This document shows, piece after piece, positions 13,540 through 25,400 of a stretch of 64,000 nucleotides of DNA (positions are counted from its first letter, which is position 1; each line of letters opens with the position of its first letter). Under the pieces are notes generated by a model. That model had not been told where the DNA came from. It made no database searches and saw only the letters and a program-made list of their open reading frames with translations. The DNA comes from Desmodesmus armatus (taxonomy: Eukaryota; Chlorophyta; Chlorophyceae; Sphaeropleales; Scenedesmaceae): assembly GCA_007449985.2 (NCBI GenBank), contig VIIQ02000030.1:62001-126000 (forward strand). The letters are read 5' to 3'. A program made the translations under genes and the position numbers.

Positions 13540-15276
13540 AGAGTGCATGGTTGTCCAGCACAAAGCTTCATGTTGTGACGGTGTGTCTTTTGGCGCTGAC
13601 GGTTATCCTTGTGCGTGACTTGTGCGTTGGCAGCTTCTTTTGACTGCTAGGCATTTGAGATTAGGTAGGCAGCTGGAGAAACTTTTTGCGCTGTCAGTGG
13701 CAATCAGTGGTTGCTGTTTTCAGTGGCCAATTCAGGAACAACACTGCAGGACGTGTACAGTGTTGCAGAGTATTGCAGTATGCAGGGCCTGCCGCTACCG
13801 CCGTCAGCTACGTGTGCCTGCAACATGTCACACATCCCAAGCCAGACAGTATGGCCGATGGCCCGTGCATGGGCTTGTGCTGGTTTGTTTTTGCTGGGGG
13901 GTGGCTGTTTTGGTACCCAGCCTGTGTGTGCCTGTTGATGCGTCACTGTGCAGAGAACACTGAAAGGGTAGGACTGTGCTGACTGCAGCCTGTCGGCGCC
14001 TTTGGTTGTGGGCGTCGATGTTATTGGGTGATTGGCTCACCGCACGGGGTCGTTCCATGCCTACTGCGCACGGTCTTGCTGTCACTGTCTCTCAACCCCC
14101 CAAATCTTTGCCAGTAGCAGGCACTACCCATGCTTGGCAAGCCTCTTGCCACTTTGTGCAGACTGCTGCCACTCGTGTGTGCCTGCATTTGCTGAGGGTT
14201 TGGGTCCGGCTGAAAGACATTCACCCACACAGCAATACCTTGCGCTGAGTCAGGGGGGTAGGCAGGGCATGCTGGCAAGACCTTCCTGCTGCAAAAGTGG
14301 GTCGCGCGCGCTGACCGCTGCGCACATGGATTGCGGCAGCTTTGTGTGCAACACAGTGTGGCTGCAAGCAGGGGCCAGTCTGGTAGCTTGTTTGTGCCAG
14401 AAAGGCTGCAGTGTCTGCAGCACAATGGGCTGAGGTGCGTACTGCTGGCAGCCAGTTGCTGGCAACTGCAGCGGCCGCAGCTTGCAGCTGCAGACGGCTG
14501 ATAGCCAGTAGCTGAGTGGCAATTGGGCTGCACACCGCTATACGGCTGGTGTACTTTGATCTGCCTCTGTCCCCACCTGTGGCACGCCTTGCAGTGTACG
14601 GAATTGATTCACACCTCCATGCAGCCTTGCTGTCTTTCAGTGCTGCCTGCCTGTGCGTATTTCTGTCTGTTTCTTTCTGGTTATGGTTTGATGCCACGTG
14701 CACCTGTGTGCTGTGAGTCATTGAGGGCTTAGGAGCCTGGTGCCGTCGCTCCCCTCAGCTTCCATGTTTCATGGTTCATCTGATGTTGCGTTGCTGTTTG
14801 CTGTTGCAGTGCCCACTTGTGTGCAGCAGTGCGGCTGACACGTTTTGCAGGGCTCAAATTGTAGGGCTCAGATGACTCATCATCGCTTCCAGGCCTAACA
14901 GAGAGTGTTAGGACGACCTGTTTCCTTACCAGCATTGTCCAGATTAGGTTGCTTGCCCACTGCTTGTGCTGATTGCGGGGTTTGCAAATCATGTCAGCAC
15001 ACAGAAAACGGTTGGGAGGTTGCCCTGCTGCTGACAGTCTTTGTGTCCTCACGCTGATTTTGTTGCGGTTGGCGAGATCCACAGTGTCCGTTTTTATGCT
15101 GTTGCGTTGTCATCTGTCTAAGCTATGCCCTAAATGGCAGGCTGGTTTCTGCAGCTGATGGTACATGTGCGGCAACAGTCAGTTCAAGAAGGAGGGTTTT
15201 GTTGTTGTGTTGTTGCTGGTTGTTACTGTAGGCCCCAGTCAGGTGTGTTGTGTTGGCTTTCGTATCAGTGTGCAAT

Positions 15277-15281
15277 TGTAA
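15277..15281 (+). terminator. Candidate TGTAA polyadenylation signal
   Basis: TGTAA is the usual chlorophyte poly(A) signal. This copy lies where the + strand G/T bias stops, making it a possible end for a + strand transcript that crosses 10101-15290. The pentamer is short, so a chance hit is possible. Confidence 0.3.
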
Positions 15282-15291
15282 CGGTCGTCAG

Positions 15292-15474
15292 GGACTCCCG
15301 CTGATCAGTGCAGTGCCTCCATCCCCGCTCTGCAATGCTCAAGCTGCCAGCAAGCAGCACTTGCAGCAGCCTGCGCAACTGCGTCCACAGCCAGCAATGC
15401 TGAGGGCTGCTACGCTGGCACCTAGTCGGCTGGTGCCGCACACTCCTCTGCGTCCTGGTGCCGCAGCATGCTGA
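15292..15474 (+). other. Possible orphan terminal exon
   Basis: After a TCAG at about 15288-15291, an open frame reads GLPLISAVPPSPLCNAQAAS and onward through Gln/Ala/Pro-rich sequence to a stop at 15472-15474. Its composition resembles the low-complexity coding exons elsewhere in the window rather than the G/T-rich sequence before it. I recognise no family and found no upstream exons, so this is a weak call. Confidence 0.2.
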
Positions 15475-16593
15475 TGACTCAGCGATTACAAAAGCACAGC
15501 CTTGAAGTTGTCACAACTACCGCCAGGTAGCTAGCACAACCATGAACGTGCAAGATTCAGTGGTCGTGGTTAGCATAACTGCCATGTATTCTGCCAGGAC
15601 CATCCCTGCGTCCCTTTCATCTTGCCAGACCATGCTTACATCCTACTGCCAGTAAATGAGGCTGCTTGTGCAGCAGTAACTGCAGGCTGACAGGCAGGTG
15701 ACACCAAAGCTGTAGCAAGGTAAACAAGGTGTGCCGCAACATACAGAGCAGGTTCATTCAACTGGGTGCGTGCAGTGCAACTGCCTGTGCTGTACTGCTG
15801 CAGCACAGCCATCACAGGCAACACTCTCAGGGCACCTGTAGGCAAATAAACAGGGCATCAGATGGTGCCAGGAGACTCTCACCACGGTGGCTGAAATGAG
15901 AGCAAATCCTACATCAGCCTTGCGCCCTGGCGTCTGCATCAGGTGTGCATCGGGCTGTACGTATCAAGTTGCATCTGACTGGTCCAAACAGGGACAAGCA
16001 AAGACAGAGCCTGCCAACTTAGTAAACAAGCACTTGATTTTTGGACAGATACAGTGCATCTTCTCAACATCCTCTAGAAGATGTGTGATGCAGTGCAATG
16101 TGCTTGCCAAGCGTCAACTGTGGCGAGACACTAGGTGTCCTGGCTGCACGTGGCTGCACTGCTGAGCATCCTTGCATAACATGAGACATAACAAATCAAA
16201 GTTACACCTGTAGCATATGCCTATGGTTGCTGCTGGAGCGCCCACATGTCCCGTAAGCACACTGTTGTATCGGAGTGGCACTCCAATGTGCTGCGCTGTG
16301 AGCTGCAGTCAAGTACAGCTCAGTGCGTGCCACAGCTGCCGTAGGACATGCTGGCTGCCGTAGGGAGTTGCCTGTGGCACAGATGTATTTCTGACAGCTG
16401 CTCCAACAAAGACGTCAGGTGACGCAGCCACAACAGGCGGCACACCACATGACACCTGCAGGCATGGAACATGCACATGCACACCTAGGGGATGAGAGTG
16501 TGCGTGGATGGAGCAGTGCGACAAGCAGGCCCGAATGTGGTCAGTGGTCGGGATGAGCTGTCAAGTCCTTATCATCCGTGTTGTGTTTAGTGT

Positions 16594-16912
16594 GGGTGGT
16601 GCACGGCGGTTGCAATAACGACAGCAACGTGTGTGTGCGTGCGTGTGTGAGGGGGAGTGAGGATGCAGAGAGGGGGAGGGGTACGGCAGGGCTTGTAGCA
16701 TTCCCAGACATGGCCGGGTGGTGCAACCAAGGCCCTGCCATGCGTGCAAGGTGGGTGGTGTTGGTTGGGTGGTGCACGGAGGTTGCGACCAGGAATGTGG
16801 TGTGTGGGAGGGAGGGAGGATGCAGAGAGGGGGGGGGGGGTGCGGCAGGGCTTGTGGCATTCCCAGACATGGCCGGGTCGTGCAACCAAGGCCCTGCCAT
16901 GCGTGCATGGAG
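16594..16912 (+). repeat. Two-copy tandem repeat, period about 160-175 bp
   Basis: Copy 1 starts near 16594 and copy 2 near 16768, both with GGGTGGTGCACGG. They share a block of roughly 65 bases that includes TTCCCAGACATGGCCGGGT (about 16684-16749 and 16843-16908) with few differences. Between the blocks each copy has a G-rich spacer of different length, including a G-run in copy 2. Confidence 0.85.
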
Positions 16913-18612
16913 GTTGTGTCAAAAGCAGTCAGCACGTCCTTGTGTTGTTGTTCAAGACACTGCTTTACGTTGCTCACACGAGCACTGACATGCGCAGGCA
17001 ACACATTTTATAGCTGCTGCCATGTTGTAGATGTCTGCAGTACAGCTTTCAGTCTGAGCTCAATGCTGCACAGTCACTTATCTTGAGAAGTAGCCTGCCA
17101 GGTGTCAGCTGCATGCTTGCCCTGCTGAACGGAGCAACTCCGGAGCCACTGGCGTTGCTTCATTGCAGCAGCTGCCTTGGCCTTGTCCCACACACCGGCC
17201 TGCTGCAGCTGCACTTGCTGCCCTCAGGTGGCTTTGTGATCCCTTTACCACATTGTTGATGGCCACTGAGGCTGCTGAATGCTTTCCAAAGATGGGGCAG
17301 CTCTGTTATGCTGTCACAAGCTGGCCTGGCTGCAGCCCTTCGGTCACCAGCTGTCGGCAGGGCCAGGGCATATGGGAAAACATAACAGGTGTATTATGTA
17401 TTGCCGCAGGAACAATGAACCACGGCAGGCACACAACCGTTCCAACACAAGGAACCCCGCGCAAACAACGCTTGTCAAGCCCTCTCTTTCTTACTGTGCA
17501 CAAAGTCACCTGGATTTGTACGGATGGGGGAAACAATATAACCATATGCTATGCGAACACTCAGGTGTCACTACGGTAAACCCGACGGGTCGGGCCTTTC
17601 GGGGCGTGGTGCCGTGTCTCACCCGATGCCAAGCATGCGGCAGGGTCCGTGCAGTGTTGAAGACCCCTGTAGGTTTTTGTTTGAGGCTGATCCAGACTTA
17701 TCCAACCCTTGCTGCCAGCCAGCCTGGCAGGTGTGCCGCACACCCTGAGGTCAAAAATGCAGCGCTGTTTGCCACCAGGCGACCAATCCAGGTGACCCCG
17801 GAGTGTAGGCTGCCACGACACCTGGATTGCAGCCAAGCTGGTACCTTGAGAAAGCTGGTGCAGCCTGACCAACAAAACAAGGGGAACTTCCCAAGTGGGG
17901 TGGCTACAAATTGGCTAGGGTCAAGACAGCAGGTGCCACGCCCATGTGTCAGCATGGCAGTGTGCATTTGTTTTAGCCAACCATCAGTGACCTACTAGGT
18001 AGTACCTCTGACGTCGCTGCATGAGGGTGGCAACTGCAGTATGCACCCTGGACGTGCCCAGTGTTTCCAAACCAGAAGTGTGTGTCCTCATGCACACTTT
18101 CCTACAGGAATCATGCCCTTGAATCCTACAAGGAACTTTCTGGTAAATGAGACCAATAAGCCTTTGCATGACCTGATAGCACTGCATGGGAGCCCCAATG
18201 CCAACCCACATGGCTGCTGTGGCAGGCGGCCGCATTGCCTTTTCCATCAAGGGGCTCTCTTGAGCCAGCTTTGACCCCCAGTCTTTGGCCTTGTATGGCG
18301 TTGCTTGTAGTTGTCAGAGTAAAGTACTTTCTGAGCGTCGCCTGAACCCTGGTTGACCCACTGCAGGTGGTTCTCACTGCTCTGTAGGAGTGTGGTGCCC
18401 AAAGTGATGTAAAACTCGGGATATGCTTGGGCCAGCAAGCACACTGTGAGGTTGAATGTGTGTGCGCTTGCATTCATGCCCTGTCTGCAGCCCGCCAGGC
18501 AGGAACAGTGTTCGCATCAAGTTGACGTGGCGGTCTGCTGCTGCCGTTGCCTTGCACATGATGGGTCCAGACTGGCGCGCCGGTTCGCAGCACACAGCAG
18601 CAGTGGTTGGTC

Positions 18613-18634
18613 GGTTGGTTGGTTGGTTGGTTGG
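18613..18634 (+). repeat. (GGTT)n microsatellite
   Basis: About five GGTT units followed by degenerate GGGT/GGCT repeats to about 18662. Confidence 0.85.
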
Positions 18635-19279
18635 GTGGCTGGGTGTGTGGGCAGGTGGGTTGGTCCATTCTGTTCAAGTTTGATGGCCCTGACTGCCTGG
18701 TGACAGTGACCCTCAGGGGTGCAGCCACATGCTGGGGCTTACAAAGTTGGGGAAATGGGAAAACAGGTGTGCCGCATGTGGCATCCCTGTTTCAAACGGC
18801 AATGCTGCAGAGTGGGTGCATGACGATGGTGCGATGGACTCGGCCTTGTGAAGGGTGTTGCAAGGGGTTGATGCGCATCCTGGCTGTTGACATGGTCAAG
18901 CTTGCTCAAACGTGCAGGCCCGCGGACTTGATGACTGTTAGCAGTTGACCAGTATGCTTGCACACTCCTCCTTGTATAGCGCAAAGCGAACAACAGGAAT
19001 CACCCCCATTGTGTCATGTCACACTGCCAGTGGGAGGTACTGTAACGCTATGCCATGTCATGACCAGTATGACACTGCAATGTGACACATTGCATGGAAC
19101 AGGGACTCAGCAGCGAACAACATTCGAGCAAATATACCACACCTACATCATACCCGCCAGAATCCTTGCATCCAACAGGCCACATCATCCTGTGCGCTGT
19201 CTGCGGCCTCCTCTGCTCCTTGCTTTGTGTCAGTTTCAGCTTGTGATCCACACCCACTAAGCTACGTCACTAAGGGGGT

Positions 19280-21884
19280 ATGGGAAAGACACGTGGACAC
19301 GGGTCCAGGCGAGGAGCATACAGGGGTGCTCGTGCCGGTGCTAGCAAAGGCAGGGGAGAGGAGGAGGAAGACAGTAGTGAGGAGGAGTATGAGCAGCCTA
19401 GGGGCGTAGGTAGGTCGGCATCACGCAGATCAGCAGTTGTATAATGTAGCCAAGTCCCACGAATCAACCTCGCCGGCATCACGCATGGAAACCGACAGCA
19501 TGAGCAGACTGTGATCTGGCTGAGCATGCATTTTTGTTTGTGAGCCGCCCGGGGCCGGTGTTGCTTGTTCAGTTATTGCACAATGAAGTTGTATATTTCT
19601 GTCAACGTTGGTGCATGTCGACATGTCCAGCTTCGGGAACAGCAGCAGCAGCTGGTTGAACCATCACTCTGCAGTGCAGGCTGGTAGCCTTGATGGGCCT
19701 AGTCAACCACCACAGTGCCTCAGTATGAACATGTTGTGTACCGTTTCTGCTACCAGGTGGACAGCGGTCCACGGTAGGCATGCTGCCCCCCAGTGACAGT
19801 GAAGAAGAGGAGGAGGAGGGTGAGAAGAAGGAGGGCGAGGAGAAGCCCAAGGCCAAGGTAGCTTCCAGCAGCAAAGGTGGCCAGAGCAAAAACGCAGGTG
19901 CGTACCCACAGGTGCTGAAACAGGCCAGGCTGCTCCAGGTGCACTCTGGTAGGCACTCCATTTGACTTGCGGTCAGCCCACCCAGGAGCCAGCACTCACA
20001 AGCAGGTGGCTGTTGACAGCAGGGTGCCGCTGTGACAGCAAGTGTGGTGCCCAAAACCACTGAGGATCTCAAATCACGCAGGGGTCTCCTCGTTCACTTG
20101 TTTGTATCGACAGCAGCTGTGGTACGATAACATGCTTTGCTCCTGTGCAGGCAAGCTTCCCCCCAGTGACAGCGGGGAAGACGATGATGACAGCGAAGAG
20201 GAGTCGAGTGAGGAGCCACTGAACGAGTACCTGGCAGCAGCACCACGCAAGAAGTGAGACACCCATGCTGCTGTAGCAGCACAGCTGGCGGCCAGCAGTT
20301 TGAAGTCCTGCTGTTGTAACAATCACGGGCTTGCTTGCAACCGCAGCTGCTGTGCGGGGACAGCCAGAAACAGCATCTTGATGGTTAATCTGCAGCGTTG
20401 GGTTGTGCCTGCCAGCAGCTCAAGATGGGTGGGGGAGAGTGCGATGGGCCAGCTGCATTGGGTGTCGCTCACAAGTGCAGGTCCCAGCAGCAGTGCTGGC
20501 AGGCACGTCTGTCTGCTGTCGCTGTACTGCCCGCCCCCCCCCCCCCTTCCCCATGTGTCGACACGGCATCTCTGGGGTTTTGATTCAAAGGCTCCAAATT
20601 TCCAGAAGCATCAACGACGGTTGGCGGACTCACCAAATGTTGTGTGTCTGTGTCACGTCATGCTGCTGCTGGCCCCACTGCAGGAAGGTTGTTGAGGAGG
20701 AGCCTGACCCTGCACAGATTGCCAAGGACATGGAGCGGCTGGCTATGATCAAGCAGAAGAGGTGGGGGTCTTTTTTTGGGGGGGGGTGATTGCAGAGGGG
20801 CAGAAAGCGTTACTGGTGGTGTGTGGCGGAGGAACAGGGGGAGGCTTGGTGGTGTTGGCAGACTGGCAGCAAGCTACAGGGTGGGTTAGAGGAGTGCAGA
20901 GCAATCCTGGTTGCAGCAGCTCGCGAGGATGCCGCACAGCCATGTGTGCCGATAGTGAGGTGTGAGATCGTGCTGTCAGCATGTGCACTGTGTGTACATG
21001 CTGTTTCAGTACATTGCAGCTGCTGTGAGATAAGGCAGCACGAGGATGGACAGTGCGGCAGAGTTTTGTGTCAGCATGAGGGTTGCTTTCAGACCACTGG
21101 TACAAGCGCAGGGATTTGGGGCAACATGTTTCTTTCTGTACCAACTACGGCAGGGTTGGCACAATGAACTGTGTGTCACACCTACACCGCCTGAGGTTGT
21201 ACCAGATTTGCGCCATGCAGAGGCGCCCAGGTTGCATCAGGAGGAACCTGAACCCCAGTAGAACCATCAAGCAGTGGTTGGATTGTTTGTTTGTGTTGAC
21301 TCAAAAGACATTTCAAAGGCAAAAGCCAAACAGTCTATGCGTTGGTCCTGCCCTGTTTCGTCTCCAGGGAGGAGGACCGGCTGAAACGCATTGAGCAGGA
21401 GGGCTGGGACCGCTTTGCCCCCGTCTCAGACACCAACAAGCCGTGAGTACAGGCTGGCTGAGGCATGCAACTGCAACACCTGATGTTTGGCCTCAAAAGC
21501 AGCCATGCATGTGCTCTGGCAGGTTGAGACAGGAACACAGTAAACCTTGATTTCGCCATGTAGATGCTTGTGACGGCAATGTTGCGTATAGTGGGTTGTG
21601 CTGCATCTCTGTGCCAGCAGCTGGGGACGAAAGTGAGGCCAGCACTCTGCACGGCTGTCATCCAGGCAGTGTGCCTGGTGGCCTCTGCTGAGCAGCTGAC
21701 GTTGCCTGCATGGCATTTTGCCATTGGTGCACACTCACCCTTGTCTGTCTCTGCTATTGTGCTCCTCTTACTCTGTGCTGCTATATCGCTGCTTCTGTGT
21801 GCCTTCCCACCCTTGCTGCTGTGCTTGTCTGCAAATTGTAGGCCCGGTGCCGTACCCTCTGACCACCCAAGCCACAAGGAGTAG
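19280..21884 (+). CDS. PDAP1: HASPP28/PDAP1-like acidic phosphoprotein
   Basis: Homologue of the 28-kDa heat- and acid-stable phosphoprotein family, small conserved eukaryotic proteins of poorly defined role. Six phase-consistent exons, 19280-19409, 19757-19897, 20151-20253, 20684-20761, 21368-21442 and 21842-21884, give 189 residues. The N-terminus MGKTRGHGSRRGAYRGARAG is the basic Gly/Arg start of the family; acidic Ser/Glu stretches follow; the C-terminal part has KDMERLAMIKQKR, EEDRLKRIEQEGWDRFAP and a SDHPSHKE end. Of two overlapping GTAGGT donors for exon 1, only the one at 19410 keeps the frame open. Exons 2 and 3 both begin around an LPPSDS-acidic motif with near-identical DNA, suggesting one was copied from the other. 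The family call is good; cellular function is not inferable. Confidence 0.8.
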
Positions 21885-22459
21885 CAAGCTTGGGTAGCAG
21901 CAGCAGTAGCAGCACGTCCAGTATTCGTCTTATTGGTGCCAGGCAGGACCTGCGGCACACTGGGTTTTTTGCTATTTTGGTTGGGCCCGCTGCGGTGACC
22001 TGGGTTGTATGCTATCTGAAGCAGCCTGCAGCTGTGTGCTGATGTAGCTGAGGATGGATCTGTTTAGCTGTATGACTGGGCAACTGCACCGTGTGGGTGT
22101 CAGGCTCTGTGATTGGGGAAGTGCTACATGTGGGCTGTAGCAGGTATCAGGTATCAGGTGTGTTTGACCACGTTTTCTTGGGCTGTCGTGTTCTATGCAA
22201 TAGAGCAGGCTGAAGTACTGAGTTCCACCATAGGTTTCCATTGATGCATCGACCAAGCCCTTGACACTCGTCGACAGCGTGAATGCACCTCAGTCTCGTA
22301 CCTGAGCTCTGCCGGCATCTCCTGCGGTGGATCAGCCAGTTTCTTACTTTCTTTAGTTCCCATTATATCCAACGCAAGACTACAGGTGCGGTGGTGAAGC
22401 CAAAGACACTGAACAGCAGCACCTGTTGTGGTCCAGGCTGGCTTCATGCAGCCTCACTC

Positions 22460-25400
22460 ATGCCCGCAGGGAAGCAATCAGCGCGGCCCTGGGCGTCCAG
22501 TCAATCGAATGGCATTGTTTCAAGTCAGCTGGGAGGCGAGCACTTCATCAAAGCCTTTGCACATCATGGGTGTGGCTATGGCTCAGAGCAGCTGCTGCAG
22601 TCCAGAGGGTCTCAGTTCCCGCAACTGTCAGGCATCACGTACCTGGACCATGCAGCAACAACATTGTGCAGCAAGCAGCAGCTGCAGGAGGCGCAGGCAG
22701 AGCAGCTGCAGCACCTGCTTGCAAACCCACACAGCCAGCTGCCCTCTGGCCTGGACTACTCAGCTATGGCTATTGAGGAACTACGCTTGCTGACTCTCAG
22801 CATGCTGAATGCCCCAGCAGACGAGTACGAGGTAGGCTGCTCTGCTGCTGCTGCTGCTGCTGCTGTAGGAACCTCAGCCGTGCTGGCTTGTGCTGCGCGC
22901 AGCAGTTGCAGCAGTTGGTGCCAAGCGTGCTGACTTACCAACTGCACATGTTGTGCTGATCATGTGGTTGAAGAACCAGGGCCTGCATATTTATGGATCC
23001 CATGCATTTCTGCATGCCCCACTGTAGTGCCCTATGAAATCCGCCAACATGGCTTCTGTACCGCCTTCCTCAACCCCTGCCACACAGGTTGTGTTTGTTG
23101 CTGGTGCCACAGCAGCCCTCAAGCTTGTTGGAGAGACCTTCCCATGGACTTGCAGCAGCAGCGTGTGTGCATACACCACCATCAATCACAACAGCGCACT
23201 GGGCATCAGGCAGCAGGCAGCTGCTGCCGGGGCCACTGTTACTGCCGTGCAGCCTGAGCAGCTGCAGCAAAGCTGGCTGCAGGCGCAGAGCAGTGCTGAT
23301 GGCAGCCACCAGCATCATCATCATCAGCAGGGGCATCAGCCAGATTACGAACAGCAGCAGCTGCAGGAGCAGGATGTCGGGCAGGCAAGTGTGCTGTCAG
23401 GGCATCAAGGGCAGCCGTACAGCCTGTTCATTGCACCTGCAGAGTGCAACATGAGTGGCACTCGCTGCAGCTGTGTCGAGCTGTTCCAGGCCTGGAAGCA
23501 GCTGCAAGAAAGGCAGCAGAGCCAACAGCTGCAGGAACCCCAGCAGCACCAGCAGCAGCAGGTGCAGCAGCAGCACCAGCAGCAGCAGCACCAGCAGCAG
23601 CAGCAGCCAGTGCTGTCACAGCAGGCCCCCCAGCAGCATCAATGGCTGCTGCTGGTTGATGCTGCCAAGGCGTGTGCCAGCCAACCCCCAGACTGCTCCA
23701 GCTGTTCCATAGACATGCTGGCCCTCAGCTACTACAAGATCTTTGGCCACCCAACAGGTGTGCATCTTGGGCACAGCAGCTGCAGCATCAACGGGTAATC
23801 TCTCTTACGTAATGCAGTTGCAGTGACGGTTGCACAAGTAGCAGGACCAGTGGCAGCTTCATCATGATCTTGCAGTTGCACTGCCAGCTGCTGTTGCTGA
23901 TGGTGGTGCTGATGCTGTGGGCATGGGCGGTGGTGTGGGTAGTACAGCACACTGAAGGTACTAAGTACTGCTTCCTGCTCTCGTGCTTTGACTGCTGCTT
24001 GCACCAGGCCTGGGAGCATTAGTGGTGCGGCGCAGGCTGCTGCCTCTGCTGCATCAGCACAAGGCATACTTTGGAGGTGGCACGGTTGAAGTGGTACTGC
24101 CTGACTCACCACATGTTGTCAGGTGGGTTGGCGCCGCTGGTGTGCTGGACTGTGCAAGGTAGAATCAGTCACTCTGTCACAGAGCTCGTAGCTATGTTGC
24201 AACAGAACTGCGTTGTATTTTGACCCCGGCGTGCCAGCCAAGGTGGTAAGCGTTCTGCACAGCGCCAACATGTGTGTGCACTGCTCAGCAGATGCGGGGC
24301 GCAGCTGTGCATGCATGCAGATCCGAGTTCGTCAATGCTAGTGCTGCCATTGTGCCTTGCTTTGCACAGGTTACGCATTACTAAATCGTTCTTTTTCTTC
24401 TGCTGCAGGCGTCCTGGTGCTGCTGGTCTTGAGGATGGCACACTGCCCTTCACAGCCATAGCAGCAGCCCGCCACGGCTTCCAGCAACTGCAGCGGCTGG
24501 GAGGTTTTCCCGCCATCAGCCGCCACACAGCCTGTCTCACGTGGCACCTGATGCTGCGGCTGCTGCAGCTGCGGCACAGCAACGGGGGTCCCGCTGCTGT
24601 GCTGTACTGCCACCCTGCGGTACAGCAGCTGCTGCAGGAGCATCTGACACCAACAGCACCAGCAGCAGCTGCCGTGAACATGAACAGCAGCAGCAACGAC
24701 CTCACCAGCAGCAGCAGGAGGGTTGGAAACACAGGCACCAATAACAGCAGTAGCAGTAGCATAGCAGGGAAGGGTGCAGTGGGAGGCTGTGGGACTGAAC
24801 TTGGGCTGTTGGTGGTGCCGGAGCCTGCTGTTATGCAGCGGTTTAGGGAGCTGCAGGGCCCAGTGGTGTGTTTCAATCTGTTGCGGCCTGACGGCAGCTG
24901 GGTGGGACATAAGGAGGTTGGAAAGCTGGCAGCCATACACAGCATCTGCCTGCGCACAGGTGTGTGTGTGTGTGTGGGGGGGGGGGGACGCAACCTTTAG
25001 GGTTGGTACTAATGATATTGGTAGGGTTGCAGGGGTTGCCAGGTACGACGTGATGCATGCTGGAGGGGTGAGGGCAGACATGCACCTTGATGCGTGTGTT
25101 TATGTGCAGCGCGTATGCACCCCCTCTGCTGACACACTCCCACCATCATGCAGCAAACTGAGACAGCAGCACGCCTCTCCCCTGCCGCCCTGCTGTCTCC
25201 ACCTTGCCTGCTGTCGCAGGCTGCTTCTGTAACCCCGGTGCCTGTGCCCACTACCTCGGCCTCACAAGCCAGGACCTGCTCTCACACCATGCAGCAGGAC
25301 ATGTGTGCTGGGATGACCATGACCTTATAGAGGGCCGACCCACAGGTGCTGTCCGGGCTCCCGTTGCTTACAGTATTGACATCTTGCAAGAGTGGGGCCA

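Larger units (their letters stand above)
10101..15291 (+). other. 5-kb G/T-rich stretch without a recognisable gene
   Basis: No conserved protein, tRNA or rRNA is visible. The + strand is strongly G/T-rich, like introns and presumed 3' UTRs of + strand genes here, so it may be a very long 3' UTR of the zinc-finger gene, introns of an unrecognised gene, or a separate non-coding transcript. A TGTAA lies at 15277-15281 just where the G/T bias ends. Long open frames on the - strand (for example 12515-13561) are explained by the low T content of that strand. Confidence 0.4.
15475..19279. other. Gene-poor interval with local repeats
   Basis: No conserved protein or RNA gene is recognised. 15475-16540 is C/A-rich on the + strand, 16560-16930 is G/T-rich with a tandem duplication, and 17000-19270 is mixed. 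Open frames up to 239 codons (17279-17998) have no recognisable domain and unusual composition. The last ~100 bases probably include the promoter of the small phosphoprotein gene that starts at 19280. Confidence 0.4.

Noticed and set aside
12515..13561. 348-codon open frame on the - strand
   Set aside because: It lies in DNA whose - strand is poor in T, so stop codons are rare by chance. The translation is rich in His, Cys and Gln with no domain or exon-like motif.
17279..17998. 239-codon + strand open frame
   Set aside because: No recognisable domain, no codon-use resemblance to the confirmed exons nearby, and no flanking exons.
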